From: Inquilinus sp. Marseille-Q2685
GTDB lineage: Bacteria > Pseudomonadota > Alphaproteobacteria > DSM-16000 > Inquilinaceae
Assembly: GCF_916619195.1 (NCBI RefSeq)
Contig: NZ_CAKAKL010000015.1
Span: forward strand, 32,892 to 96,891
Length of the DNA stretch: 64,000 nucleotides
Direction: 5' to 3'
Positions 17,513-26,639 of this stretch are shown in pieces. Below the pieces are notes generated by a model. The model searched no databases. It was not told the origin of the DNA and saw nothing but the letters and a program-made list of their open reading frames with translations. How positions within the stretch are numbered: the first letter of the stretch is position 1; each line of letters begins with the position of its first letter. A program made the translations under genes and the position numbers.

Positions 17513-19231
17513 TCACCGCATCCCGTATTGCGCGTCGTGCAGCCGGCGATAGAGGCCGCCGGCGGCGACCAGGTCGCGGTGCCTTCCCTGCTCGGCGATG
17601 CCGCTGGCGTCGACCACCACGATCCGGTCGGCGTCCTGGATGGTGGCCAGACGATGGGCGATCACCAGGGTGGTGCGGCCCTGCGACAGCTCGGCCAGAG
17701 ACTGCTGGATCGCCCGCTCGGTCTCGGTGTCGAGCGCCGAGGTCGCCTCGTCCAGGATCAGGATCGGCGGGTTCTTCAGGAACATGCGGGCGATCGCCAG
17801 GCGCTGCTTCTGGCCGCCCGACAGCTTCACCCCGCGCTCGCCGATCACCGTGTCCAGCCCGTCCGGCAGGCCGGCGACGACGCCGTCGAGCCGGGCGCGG
17901 CGCGCCGCCTCCATGATCTCGGCCTCGGTCGCGCCCAGCCTTCCATAGGCGATGTTCTCGCGGATCGTGCCGGCGAACAGGAACACATCCTGCTGCACCA
18001 CGCCGATCTGCCGGCGCAGCGAGGCCATGGTCATGTCGCGGATGTCGATGCCGTCGATGGTGATGCGTCCGCCCTGGACCTCGTAGAAGCGCGGCAGCAG
18101 CGAGCAGATCGTGGTCTTGCCGGCGCCCGACGGGCCGACGAAGGCCACCGTCTCGCCGGCCCGGATGGCCAGGTCGATGCCGCGCAGCACCGGCGTGCCG
18201 TCGCCATAGCCGAAGCTGACGCCCTCGTAGCGGATGTCGCCCTTGAGCGACGGGACCTCGACCGCGCCCGGCCGGTCGACGATGTCCGGCTCGGTGTCCA
18301 GGAGCTCGGTGTAGCGGCGGAAGCCGGCGATGCCCTTGGGATAGGTCTCGATCACCGAGTTGATCTTGTCGATCGGGCGGAAGAACACGTTGACCAGCAG
18401 CAGGAAGCCGACGAAGCCGCCCTCGCTGAGCCGGCCGGTCAGCACGAAATAGGCGCCGGCGATCATCACCACCATCTGGATCAGCCGCATGCTGAGATAG
18501 CTGAGCGAGGTGCTGGCCGCCATGATCCGGTAGGCGTCGAGCTTGGTGCGGCGGTAGTTCTGGTTGTCGTCCGCGAACAGGCGGCGCTCGTGCTCCTCAT
18601 TGGCGAAGGCCTGGACCACGCGGATGCCGCCGACATTCTCCTCGATCCGGACGTTGAAGTTGCCGACCCGGCCGTAGAGCGCCTGCCAATTTCGGGTCAT
18701 GCGGCCGCCGTAGCGGCTGGTCAGCCAGGCGGTCAGCGGCACGATCGCCGCGGTGATCAGCGCCAGCTCGAGATGGACCGTCAGCATCAGCGCGAAGGCG
18801 CCGATGAAGGTCATCACCGCGATGAACAGGTCCTCCGGCCCGTGATGCGCGACCTCACCGATCTCCTCCAGGTCCTTGGTCAGCCGGCCGACCAGATGGC
18901 CGGTCTTCTGGTTGTCGAAGAAGGAGAAGGACAGCTTCTGCAGATGGTCGAACGCCTTCCGCCGCATCTCGGTCTCGATGTTGATGCCGAGCATGTGGCC
19001 CCAATAGGTCACAACCGCCATCAGGCCGGTGTTGGCGACGTAGATCGCCAGCAGGCCGGCTGCGGCGAGCAGGATCAGCGGCCAGTCGCCGCTCGGCATC
19101 AGGCTGTCGACGAACAGCTTCACCGCGATCGGGAAGCCGAGCTCGAGCAGGCCGGACACGATGGCGCAGCAGAAATCGAGCAGGAACAGCCCGCGATGCG
19201 GCCGGTAATAGGCGAAGAAGCGTCTCAGCAT
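17513..19231 (-). CDS. ABC exporter, fused membrane and ATPase domains
   Basis: A 572-residue half-transporter that should work as a homodimer. Residues 1-310 form a six-helix membrane domain with the coupling segment FSFFDNQKTGHLVGRLTKD; residues about 335-572 are the ATPase, with Walker A GPSGAGKTT, signature KLSGGQKQRLAIARMF, Walker B PILILDEATSALD and the H-loop VIAHRLAT. All motifs are intact. The type (MsbA/multidrug-like) exports lipids or drugs. ATG 19231 lies 15 bases after the stop of the DUF2585 gene, so the two are probably co-transcribed. Substrate unknown. Confidence 0.92.
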   Translation of the reverse strand: MLRRFFAYYRPHRGLFLLDFCCAIVSGLLELGFPIAVKLFVDSLMPSGDWPLILLAAAGLLAIYVANTGLMAVVTYWGHMLGINIETEMRRKAFDHLQKLSFSFFDNQKTGHLVGRLTKDLEEIGEVAHHGPEDLFIAVMTFIGAFALMLTVHLELALITAAIVPLTAWLTSRYGGRMTRNWQALYGRVGNFNVRIEENVGGIRVVQAFANEEHERRLFADDNQNYRRTKLDAYRIMAASTSLSYLSMRLIQMVVMIAGAYFVLTGRLSEGGFVGFLLLVNVFFRPIDKINSVIETYPKGIAGFRRYTELLDTEPDIVDRPGAVEVPSLKGDIRYEGVSFGYGDGTPVLRGIDLAIRAGETVAFVGPSGAGKTTICSLLPRFYEVQGGRITIDGIDIRDMTMASLRRQIGVVQQDVFLFAGTIRENIAYGRLGATEAEIMEAARRARLDGVVAGLPDGLDTVIGERGVKLSGGQKQRLAIARMFLKNPPILILDEATSALDTETERAIQQSLAELSQGRTTLVIAHRLATIQDADRIVVVDASGIAEQGRHRDLVAAGGLYRRLHDAQYGMR

Positions 19232-19245
19232 CGGTCGTCTCGAAT

Positions 19246-19842
19246 TCAGCCGCCGGACTGCCAGACCCGGATCGAGTCGACGGGGTGCAGCAGCATCAGC
19301 ACGTTCAGGGTCAGGTTGTCGCGGATCAGCCAGCCGGTCAGCAGCTCGAAGAACACCGCCAGCGCCACGGTCAGCCACACCGGCGCCCGCGCCGCGAAGA
19401 CGAAGCCGGCGAGCATGAAGCCGATGTCGAAGACCGAGTTCAGGACGCTGTCGCCGGTGTAGCCCAGCGCGATCGTCGCCTCGCGGTAGCGGTCGATCAC
19501 CATTGGGCTGTTCTCGGCGATCTCCCAGGCCGCCTCGACGGCGATGGCCAGCAGAGCCCGGGCGCCGAGCGGCAGGCGACGGGCAAGCAGCCAGGTCAGC
19601 CCGAAGAACAGGAAGCCGTGGATGATGTGCGACGGCGTGTACCAGTCGGCGATGTGCTGCGAGTTGTCGGCGCTCATCACATCCGGCGCCCACAGCTTGA
19701 CCGTGCCGCAGGCGCAGATCGGCACCCGGCCCATGGCCAGCAGGATCGCCGCCGTCGCCGCCACCATGCCGAGACCGAGCAGGAGGGTGATGCGCCACGC
19801 CGGCCCGGCCGGCCGCACCGCCTTGGAGAGTCCGTTCACCAT
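19246..19842 (-). CDS. DUF2585/UPF0314 membrane protein
   Basis: A 198-residue integral membrane protein with about five hydrophobic segments. Conserved parts of the family can be seen: [57 protein letters not shown] and [18 protein letters not shown]. The family is mostly alphaproteobacterial and has no established biochemical role. The Glu/His/Asn-rich conserved loops resemble a membrane-embedded active site, but that is inference. Start ATG 19842. It lies directly before the ABC exporter gene. Confidence 0.85.
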   Translation of the reverse strand: MVNGLSKAVRPAGPAWRITLLLGLGMVAATAAILLAMGRVPICACGTVKLWAPDVMSADNSQHIADWYTPSHIIHGFLFFGLTWLLARRLPLGARALLAIAVEAAWEIAENSPMVIDRYREATIALGYTGDSVLNSVFDIGFMLAGFVFAARAPVWLTVALAVFFELLTGWLIRDNLTLNVLMLLHPVDSIRVWQSGG

Positions 19843-19941
19843 GAGCGCAGTCCTAGCACGGCCGGAAGCCTGCGAAGCATTCGCAGACGTCGGGACGACG
19901 CGCCGGATTCGGCATGGCGGGGCGGATCACGGCGGGACGGA

Positions 19942-21387
19942 TCAGAGATACGGCGAGGCCAGCCACACCGTCCGGTTGCGCAGCCGGGTCAGGAACGGCC
20001 GGGCCCGCAGCGTCGCCAGCGTCTCCGGCCGGGCCGAGGCGATGCGCTGCCGGATGGCGGCGTCGACCGCGCCGGCCACGCCGCGGTCGTAGATCTCGAC
20101 ATCCAGCTCGAAGTTGAGCCGCAGGCTGCGCGAATCGAGGTTGGAGGAGCCGATCAGCGCCCAGGCGCCGTCCACCGCCATCAGCTTGGAATGGTCGAAG
20201 GGGCCGGTCGCCCGCCACACCCGGCAGCCGGGCCGCAGCACCTGGTCGAGCTGCGCCGTCATGGCGGCGTCGACCAGCGCCAGGTTGTTCACGCTGGGGA
20301 TGACGATGTCGACCTCGACCCCGCGCTGCGCCGCGATGGCCAGGGCGCTGGTCAGCGGCAGGTCGGGCAGGAAATAGGGCGAGCAGATGAGGATCGAGCG
20401 CTGCGCCACGGCGATCGCGCCCATCACCAGGCTGTGGTTCGAGCCGAGGGTGACGTCCGGCCCGGACAGGATGGCCCGGGCCAGCACCGACGGCGCCGGC
20501 TGCGGCTGCGGCAGCGACTGCCAGGCGCGGCCGTGCAGCCGCTCGCCCGTGGTGAAGCGCCAGTCCTGGACGAAGGCGGCCAGCAGGCTCTGCACCATCG
20601 GGCCGCAGATCCGGGCATGGCTGTCGCGGGCCGGCGGCCCGTCGGCATGGGCGGTGGAGAACTGGGCCCGGATGTTCATGCCGCCGGTGAAGGCGGTCTC
20701 GCCGTCGACCACCAGCAGCTTGCGGTGGCAGCGCAGATTGGCATAGGGCAGCTTCAGGCCGATCACGTTGCCCATGAAGCGGGCCGTCCGGACGCCGCCG
20801 TCGCGCAGCAGGCCGACGATCTGGGGCCGCGAATAGCGCGCCCCGATGGCATCGATCAGCACCCGCACCTGGACGCCGCGCCGGGCGGCCTCGATCAGCG
20901 CCCCGGCGATCTCCCGCCCGACCGCGTCATTGTCGAAGATGTAGCTCTGCAGCGCGATCGAGGACCGGGCGCCGCGGATCGCCTCCAGCATCGCCGGATA
21001 GGCCTCGTCGCCGCCCTGCAGCAGCCGCAGGTCGTTGCCCGGGGTCACCGGGAAGGGTGAGACCCGGTCGCCGAGGCGCTGCAGCGAGGCGAATTGCGGC
21101 GCCGAGGCCGCCGCCACGTCGATCGCCGGGCCTGTCTCCCGGTCGTCCATGCCGGCGCCCGACCGCCGCCGCCGGCGCGCGATCGCGGCGCGGCGCACCC
21201 GGTTGACGCCCAGCACCAGATAGATCAGGGCCCCGAGGATCGGGTTCAGCACGATCACGCCGACCCAGCCGGTGGCGGCGCGCACGTCGTCCTTGGTCAT
21301 GATCGCATGGATGGCGCCGGCGATGCCGAGCACGAGGCTGGCCGCCAGCACGATGTCGGACCAGTACGTCGTCCAGAAGCCGCTCAT
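19942..21387 (-). CDS. cls: Cardiolipin synthase (phospholipase D superfamily)
   Basis: A 481-residue membrane enzyme that condenses two phosphatidylglycerols (or PG with another phospholipid) into cardiolipin. Two N-terminal hydrophobic segments contain the PLD-nuclease N-terminal motif (GVIVLNPILGALIYLVLG, residues 43-60). The two HKD catalytic motifs are intact: HRKLLVVD at residues 221-228 and HSKLMAVD at 399-406, each followed by a Gly-Gly or GSSN element. ATG 21387 is chosen to begin the first membrane segment; a GTG three codons upstream is possible. Divergent from the GntR/OsmC operon. Confidence 0.92.
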   Translation of the reverse strand: MSGFWTTYWSDIVLAASLVLGIAGAIHAIMTKDDVRAATGWVGVIVLNPILGALIYLVLGVNRVRRAAIARRRRRSGAGMDDRETGPAIDVAAASAPQFASLQRLGDRVSPFPVTPGNDLRLLQGGDEAYPAMLEAIRGARSSIALQSYIFDNDAVGREIAGALIEAARRGVQVRVLIDAIGARYSRPQIVGLLRDGGVRTARFMGNVIGLKLPYANLRCHRKLLVVDGETAFTGGMNIRAQFSTAHADGPPARDSHARICGPMVQSLLAAFVQDWRFTTGERLHGRAWQSLPQPQPAPSVLARAILSGPDVTLGSNHSLVMGAIAVAQRSILICSPYFLPDLPLTSALAIAAQRGVEVDIVIPSVNNLALVDAAMTAQLDQVLRPGCRVWRATGPFDHSKLMAVDGAWALIGSSNLDSRSLRLNFELDVEIYDRGVAGAVDAAIRQRIASARPETLATLRARPFLTRLRNRTVWLASPYL

Positions 21388-21535
21388 GCCGTCCACGGGT
21401 CGGTTGCTCCGCCACACCCCTGCCAGGACCAGGGAATCCCGGCAAGGACCGGCAGGCGACATCCGCAGCATAGCGGTCCTCCGACGTCGGTCGAACCGGC
21501 ACGGCGGGGTTGATGCGACGTCGATTCTCCTATAT

Positions 21536-21555
21536 TTTGGATCCATGGATCCAAA
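21536..21555. promoter_or_regulatory. 20-bp perfect palindrome over the GntR start codon
   Basis: TTTGGATCCATGGATCCAAA is fully self-complementary and contains the ATG of the GntR gene at 21545-21547. A TATATT -10-like hexamer lies at 21531-21536. A site here would block both transcription and translation start, so it fits an autoregulatory GntR operator. Confidence 0.7.
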
Positions 21556-22162
21556 TTCGATTGCCGATGCGCTGCGGCTAGACATCGAGGCGCGCCTTCT
21601 GCCGCCGGACACGGTGCTGCGCCAGGAGAGCCTGGCGGAACGATTCGGGGTCAGCCGCCAGCCGGTGCGGCAGGCGCTGGACCGGCTGCTGGCCGAAGGG
21701 CTGGTGGTGCGCCGGTCCGACCGCAGCCTGGCCGTCGCCGGCCTGTCGGCGGGGGAGAGCCGCGATCTGGCCGCCCTGCGCGTCCTGGTCGAGGGCGAGG
21801 CCCTGCGCCTGTCGCTGCCGCGGCTGGAGCCGCGCGAGCTGCGCCGGGCCGCGCGGCTGGCCGGGGACCTGGCCGAGGAAGAGGATCCGGCGGTGATCGA
21901 GGAGCTGGACGTCGCCTTCCACGCCGTCCTGTACGGCGCCTGCGGCAACGCCCGCATGCTGCGCCTGATCGATTCGCTGCGGCGGGAAGGACGGCGCGCC
22001 TATGCGCTGCAGCCCCCCGGCTCCGCCTTCCGTGCCGCAATGGCGGCGCAGCACGAGACCATCCTCGCCGCCTGCCGGGCCGGCGACGCCGCCGCCGCGG
22101 TCGCCGCCCTGGCCGTCCATCTGCAGACGGCAGCCGATCCGCAACCAGGAGAGACCTCATGA
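21545..22162 (+). CDS. GntR-family regulator (FadR/FCD type)
   Basis: A 205-residue regulator. Residues 1-65 are the winged helix (LRQESLAERFGVSRQPVRQALDR, LAEGLVV given in part) and residues 75-200 an all-helical FCD-like effector domain (ELDVAFHAVLYGACGN, AAMAAQHETILAACRAGD). Metal-ligand positions of FCD domains (Asp/His) seem present (DVAFH, QHETI). It overlaps the OsmC gene by ATGA and presumably controls it together with itself through the palindrome at its start codon. The effector is unknown. Confidence 0.88.
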   Translation: MDPNSIADALRLDIEARLLPPDTVLRQESLAERFGVSRQPVRQALDRLLAEGLVVRRSDRSLAVAGLSAGESRDLAALRVLVEGEALRLSLPRLEPRELRRAARLAGDLAEEEDPAVIEELDVAFHAVLYGACGNARMLRLIDSLRREGRRAYALQPPGSAFRAAMAAQHETILAACRAGDAAAAVAALAVHLQTAADPQPGETS

Positions 22163-22620
22163 GCCACTACCAGGCCACGGTGCTGTGGCAGCGCCCGCCG
22201 GACGTCGCCTTCACCGACAGCCGCTACAGCCGGGCGCATCTCTGGCGATTCGACGGCGGCGTCGAGGTGCCGGCCTCGGCCTCGCCGCATATCGTGCCCC
22301 CGCCCTTCTCGGCCCCCGAGGCGGTCGATCCGGAGGAGGCCTATGTCGCCGCCCTGGCGAGCTGCCACATGCTGACCTTCCTGTCGATCGCGGCCAAGCG
22401 CGGCTTCGCTGTCGACCGGTACAGCGACACGGCGGAGGGGGTGATGGAGAAGAACGCCGAGGGCCGGCTGGCGGTCACCCGGGTGGTGCTGAACCCCCGC
22501 GTGACCTATGCCGGACCGGCACCGGACCGGGCCGCGGAGGAGGCCCTGCACCACGCCGCCCATGAGCAATGCTTCCTGGCCAATTCGGTGAAGACCACCG
22601 TCGAGACCCGGCTGGGCTGA
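22159..22620 (+). CDS. OsmC-family peroxidase-like protein
   Basis: A 153-residue OsmC/Ohr-fold protein. The two redox cysteines sit in ALASCHMLTFL and HEQCFLANSV, as expected for thiol peroxidases that reduce organic hydroperoxides. Ohr proteins usually have an arginine and glutamate network; here EEAYVAALASC gives the glutamate. The sequence is closer to general OsmC than to Ohr. Second gene of an operon with a GntR regulator, with an ATGA overlap. A GC hairpin follows the stop. Confidence 0.9.
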   Translation: MSHYQATVLWQRPPDVAFTDSRYSRAHLWRFDGGVEVPASASPHIVPPPFSAPEAVDPEEAYVAALASCHMLTFLSIAAKRGFAVDRYSDTAEGVMEKNAEGRLAVTRVVLNPRVTYAGPAPDRAAEEALHHAAHEQCFLANSVKTTVETRLG

Positions 22621-22641
22621 CGCTTCCACACCATCGCGGCC

Positions 22642-22662
22642 GGCCCGGGGGCGTCCCGGGCC
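22642..22662 (+). terminator. GC-rich hairpin after OsmC gene
   Basis: GGCCCGGG (22642-22649), five-base loop, CCCGGGCC (22655-22662), about 20 bases after the stop. No T run. Confidence 0.5.
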
Positions 22663-23114
22663 GTCGGGCCGGCGGCGAAGGACATCCGGTCATGACATAC
22701 GATTATATGCATTCGATGCATAGGGACCATGCAAAAAGCGCAATCAAAAGAAAGCTCACTCCTCAGAACTGAAATTTAGTTCCAACTCATGGACCATTTG
22801 AGAGTTGCAGAGCGCTCCCCATTCGCCGGCGACAACGAAACAACTCCATATCTGGAAATTTCCATCCGTTCTCTGTCATCCGCGAAATCATTTCGGCGAA
22901 ATATGAAATAATATTGCTTATTTTAGAAATATTAAAATCAATAGTCGAAATTTCATAATGAAAAATCTTAAATAAATTCTTCATACTAAGAAGAGTCTCC
23001 GGCATCGTCATGATCCTTTAAGTTGTTTGTAAACGACGATTTTGTGATCGTAGGCCGATAGCGGCGCCGTGCGCCGGCAGCCGATACTGGAACACGCGAT
23101 AGCGGAGAACGAAT
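22663..23114. other. AT-rich island upstream of the RTX gene
   Basis: About 450 bases are far richer in A and T than the rest of the window, with runs such as AAATATTAAAATCAATAG. It contains a 17-bp palindrome at 22706-22722 (TATGCAT, TCG, ATGCATA) and several promoter-like TA-rich hexamers. Such islands before surface-protein genes are often bound by silencing proteins (MucR/Ros- or H-NS-like) and may reflect acquired DNA. It also holds a possible small leftward gene (22787-23011). Confidence 0.6.
22787..23011 (-). CDS. Possible small AT-rich hypothetical protein
   Basis: A 74-residue reading frame (or 72 from the ATG at 23005, which has AAGGA about 9 bases upstream). It begins MPETLLSMKNLFKIFHYEIS and is rich in Ile, Ser, Lys and Phe, unlike any neighbour, because its codons are AT-rich. 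It has no recognisable domain. A chance frame is possible, but an open frame of this length in AT-rich DNA with a good ribosome site deserves a low-confidence entry. It is divergent from the RTX gene. Confidence 0.3.
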   Translation of the reverse strand: MTMPETLLSMKNLFKIFHYEISTIDFNISKISNIISYFAEMISRMTENGWKFPDMELFRCRRRMGSALQLSNGP

Positions 23115-25145
23115 ATGGCATTGTCACTTGAGCTCCTTGGGCTGCTGGGCATCAATCTGGAGGACACCGACGACGAGGTGCTGACCGGTGGCAACATCAT
23201 CGATGTGCTGAGCGGCGGTGCCGGTAACGACGTCATCGAGGGCAAGGGCGGCGCCGACGTCATCAGCGGCGGCGACGGCATCGACACGCTGAGCTACGAG
23301 ACCTCGCCGGCGGCGGTGCGGGTCAGCCTGGTGCCCGGCCTGCTCGGCCTGATCAGCCTGAACAACGGCGGCGACGCCACCGGCGACCTGGTCAGCATCG
23401 GCTTCGAGAACGTCGTCGGTTCGGCCTTCGCCGACACCATCACCGGCAACGACACGGGCAACACCCTTGCCGGGCTCGCAGGGGACGACACCCTCGACGG
23501 CGGTGCCGGCAACGACCTCCTCATCGGCGGCGCCGGGGCCGACCGGCTGGAGGGCGGCACGGGCGTCGACACCGCGAACTACAGCGAGTCGGGTGCCAGG
23601 GTGACCGTCGACCTGGCGGCCGGGACGGGCGCCGGCGGCGATGCCGAGAACGACACGCTGCTCAACATCGAGAACGTGGTCGGGTCGCGCTTCAACGACA
23701 TCCTGGTCGGCAGCACCGCCGACAACGCGCTGAGCGGCGGGGCCGGCGACGACACCATCACCGGCGGCGCCGGGAAGGACGCGATCGACGGCGGCACCGG
23801 CTCCGACACGGCGAACTACTCGACCTCGAACGCGGCGGTCACCGTCAACCTGGCGACCGGCATCAACACCGGCGGCCATGCCTCCGGCGACGTGCTGACG
23901 GCGATCGAGAACCTGACCGGCAGCCTGTTCGACGACAGGCTGACCGGCAGCGACGGCGCCAACATCCTGAACGGCTACCGCGGCACCGATATCCTGGTGG
24001 GAGGCGGCGGCAACGACACCCTCATCGGTGGTGTCGGCGCGGACAGCCTGGACGGCGGCACCGGCGTCGACACCGCCTACTACTCGAACTCCACGGCCGC
24101 GGTATCCGTCAACCTCGCGACCAACGTCAACACCGGCGGCGAAGCCTCCGGCGACTCGATCACCAATGTCGAGAACGTCGTCGGATCGTCCTTCAACGAC
24201 ACCCTCACCGGCGATTTCCGCGAGAATGTCCTGACCGGCCTGGCCGGCAACGACGTCCTCAGCGGCGGCGCGGCCAACGACATCCTCGCCGGCGGGACCG
24301 GGGCGGATGTGCTGAACGGCGGAGCGGGTATCGACACGGCGACCTATGAGAGTTCGTCGGCCGCGGTGTCCGTCAACCTGGCCACCGGCACCGGCACGGG
24401 CGGCGATGCCCAGGGCGACACGCTGACCGGCATCGAGAAGGTCGTCGGCTCGTCCTTCGCCGACACCCTGACCGGCAACAGCGGTTACAACGACCTGCGC
24501 GGCGGCAGCGGCAACGACGTGATCAATGCCGGCGACGGCACCGACGACCTGCGCGGCGGCGGCGGGGCCGACACGCTGAACGGCGGCAACGGGTTCGACA
24601 CCGCCTACTACTACGAGAGCAACGCCGGCGTGACCGTGAACCTGACCACCGGCCAGGGCTTCGGCGGCCATGCCCAGGGCGACCTGCTGATCGACGTCGA
24701 GGCGGTCGCCGGATCGCAGTTCAACGACACTCTCACCGGCACCGCCGGGCACAATATCCTGCGCGGTTATGCCGGCGACGACGTGCTGCGCGGTGGCGGC
24801 GGCCAGGACACGCTGTACGGTGACGCGGGGGCGGACAAGTTCGTCTTCACCGCGACCAGCGACAGCAACACCGTCACCGGCGTGGACGTGATCGCCGACT
24901 TCGGCCAGGACCAGGCCGACAAGATCGACCTGGCGGGGATCGACGCCAACACCGGCGTCGCCGGCGACCAGGCCTTCACCTTCATCGGCACGTCCGCCTT
25001 CAGCGGCGCGGCCGGGCAGCTGCGCTTCGAGACGACCGCCGACGGGACCGTCATCCAGGGCGACGTCAACGGCGACAAGGTGATCGACCTGCAGATCCTG
25101 GCCGACGGCTCGGTCAGCTTCACCGCAAGCGACTTCGTCCTGTAA
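23115..25145 (+). CDS. RTX calcium-binding protein with six tandem modules, type I secretion substrate
   Basis: A 676-residue acidic, glycine-rich protein with no N-terminal signal peptide. After a short lead it has six modules of about 80-90 residues. Each contains a beta segment (for example AVTVNLATG), GGxAxGD, an ENVVGSxFxDxLTG-like motif, and GGxGxDxL nonapeptides ending in DTAxY. Nonapeptides bind calcium in parallel beta-rolls. Residues about 575-676 resemble the serralysin M10 C-terminal domain ([57 protein letters not shown]), the usual type I secretion signal region. No protease or adhesin catalytic domain is present, so it is probably a structural, matrix or surface-layer-like protein. 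No HlyB/HlyD/TolC genes are in the window. GGAG lies 8 bases before the ATG. Confidence 0.92.
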   Translation: MALSLELLGLLGINLEDTDDEVLTGGNIIDVLSGGAGNDVIEGKGGADVISGGDGIDTLSYETSPAAVRVSLVPGLLGLISLNNGGDATGDLVSIGFENVVGSAFADTITGNDTGNTLAGLAGDDTLDGGAGNDLLIGGAGADRLEGGTGVDTANYSESGARVTVDLAAGTGAGGDAENDTLLNIENVVGSRFNDILVGSTADNALSGGAGDDTITGGAGKDAIDGGTGSDTANYSTSNAAVTVNLATGINTGGHASGDVLTAIENLTGSLFDDRLTGSDGANILNGYRGTDILVGGGGNDTLIGGVGADSLDGGTGVDTAYYSNSTAAVSVNLATNVNTGGEASGDSITNVENVVGSSFNDTLTGDFRENVLTGLAGNDVLSGGAANDILAGGTGADVLNGGAGIDTATYESSSAAVSVNLATGTGTGGDAQGDTLTGIEKVVGSSFADTLTGNSGYNDLRGGSGNDVINAGDGTDDLRGGGGADTLNGGNGFDTAYYYESNAGVTVNLTTGQGFGGHAQGDLLIDVEAVAGSQFNDTLTGTAGHNILRGYAGDDVLRGGGGQDTLYGDAGADKFVFTATSDSNTVTGVDVIADFGQDQADKIDLAGIDANTGVAGDQAFTFIGTSAFSGAAGQLRFETTADGTVIQGDVNGDKVIDLQILADGSVSFTASDFVL

Positions 25146-25166
25146 GCGAAGCGAATCGCGTGTTCG

Positions 25167-25194
25167 GGGCCGCCCTTCGGGGCGGCCCTTTTTT
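25167..25194 (+). terminator. Intrinsic terminator after RTX gene
   Basis: GGGCCGCCC (25167-25175), loop TTCG, GGGCGGCCC (25180-25188), then TTTTTT. It is a textbook rho-independent terminator, and its T run touches the stop codon of the convergent kinase gene (25194-25196). Confidence 0.93.
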
Positions 25195-26639
25195 CATTCC
25201 GCCCCTTCGGCGGCGCGGCGCCGGGCCTCCTCGGTGGCCCGGCGGAACCGGTCGAGGCGCCGCACGGCCCGGGCCGCGCGGTCCGGCCGCGGCGCGTGCA
25301 CGGCGCCGACCGCATCCGGCGGCACCGGCCAGCCCAGCGCCGCCGCGGCGATGCGGTAGCCGCCCATCGCCGTGGTCGCCGTCGGCAGGTCGGCGCATTC
25401 GACAAGGCGCCCGGTCGCGTCGGCGATCAGCTGCGGCCAGATCCGGCTGGCGCCGCCGCCGCCGGTCAGCCGGATCGGCCCGGGCATCGCCGCCATCGCG
25501 TCGAGATTGTTGCGCAGCGCCAGCGCCACCCCTTCCAGCACCGCATAGTGCAAGGCGCCGCGGCCCTGGGCGATGTCGAGATCGAGCAGGGCGCCGCGCA
25601 ACGCCAGATCGACGAAGGGCGACCGCTCGCCCTTCAGATAGGGCAGGAACAGCGTCTCCGGCAGCGCCGCGTCGGCGGCCTCCGCCTCGGCATCCAGCAC
25701 CGCGAGCTCGGCGCCGGCGATCCGGCCGAACCAGCCGGCAGCGTCGCCGGCGGTCAGCAGCGGCGCGATCTCGATCGCCCAGCCGGCGCGCGGATGCGCC
25801 AGGGTGGTGAAGGGGCGCGGCAGCGCCGCGGGGTCGAGCGGCCGGCTGCGCGCGACCCAGCCGCTGGTGCCGAGATAGACATGGAGCTGGCCGTCGGCCG
25901 CCGCGCCGATCGTCGAGGCCGCGGCGTCGCCGCAGCCGTTCACCACCGGGCAGCCCGGCGGCAGGCCGAGCGCCCGCGCGGCAAGGGGCAGCAACTCCCC
26001 GATCACCGCATCCGCCGGCAGGATCGGCGGCAGCAGGGCGGGGTCGAGGCCGACGGCCTCCACCAGCGGCGCCGACCACTCGCGCCGGGCGATATCCATC
26101 AGCCCGACGGTGGTGCCGGCCGCCGGGTCGGTGGCGATCCGCCCGGTCAGGCGCAGCGCCAGATGGTCCTTGGCGCCCGGCAGGATGGTCGCGACCCGCC
26201 GCGCCGCCTCGGGCTCCGCCTGCTGCAGCCAGCGGAACTTGGCGACCGTGTTCAGCGGCCCGGGCGCGTTGCCCAGCACCGCCGGGGCGCCTGCCGCCAG
26301 CAGCCGGTCGCGAATCGCCGGGAACACGGCGCCGCTGCGGCCGTCGCTGTACAGCAGCGCCGGCCGGACCGGGCGCCCCTCGGCGTCGAGCGGCACCAGG
26401 TTCTCCATGGTGCCGACCAGCGCGATCGCCCGCACCGACTCGCGCAGCGCCGCCGGCAGGGCGGCGCAGGCGGTGGCGGCGGCGGTCCACCAATCCTCCG
26501 GGTCCTGCTCCTGCCCGCCGCCGGGACTCGCCCGGGTCGGATGGCGGGCTTCGACCTGCCGGGCCGGCCGGCCGTCCTCGCCGAAGGCCACCAGCTTCAG
26601 CGCCGTGGTGCCGAGGTCGAAGACCAGAAGGATGCTCAT
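25194..26639 (-). CDS. FGGY-family carbohydrate kinase (xylulokinase-like)
   Basis: A 481-residue cytoplasmic sugar kinase. The N-terminal phosphate-1 region is LLVFDLGTTALKLVAF and the C-terminal adenosine region is LTGGGGASRIWPQLIADATG; VNGCGDAAASTIGA and YLGTSGWVA form the hinge and phosphate-2 area. The length fits xylulokinase and related kinases (480-500). ATG 26639 overlaps the permease stop (ATGA), so sugar import and phosphorylation are coupled. The sugar is unknown; xylulose, ribulose or a sugar alcohol derivative are the normal choices in this family. Confidence 0.9.
   Translation of the reverse strand: MSILLVFDLGTTALKLVAFGEDGRPARQVEARHPTRASPGGGQEQDPEDWWTAAATACAALPAALRESVRAIALVGTMENLVPLDAEGRPVRPALLYSDGRSGAVFPAIRDRLLAAGAPAVLGNAPGPLNTVAKFRWLQQAEPEAARRVATILPGAKDHLALRLTGRIATDPAAGTTVGLMDIARREWSAPLVEAVGLDPALLPPILPADAVIGELLPLAARALGLPPGCPVVNGCGDAAASTIGAAADGQLHVYLGTSGWVARSRPLDPAALPRPFTTLAHPRAGWAIEIAPLLTAGDAAGWFGRIAGAELAVLDAEAEAADAALPETLFLPYLKGERSPFVDLALRGALLDLDIAQGRGALHYAVLEGVALALRNNLDAMAAMPGPIRLTGGGGASRIWPQLIADATGRLVECADLPTATTAMGGYRIAAAALGWPVPPDAVGAVHAPRPDRAARAVRRLDRFRRATEEARRRAAEGAE

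Noticed and set aside
23124..24752. Minus-strand frame across the RTX repeats
   Set aside because: Mirrors the repeat periodicity of the RTX gene and has no independent motif.
23115..25145. RTX repeats as a CRISPR array or satellite DNA
   Set aside because: Repeats are in a single open frame, diverged at the DNA level and encode calcium-binding nonapeptides.
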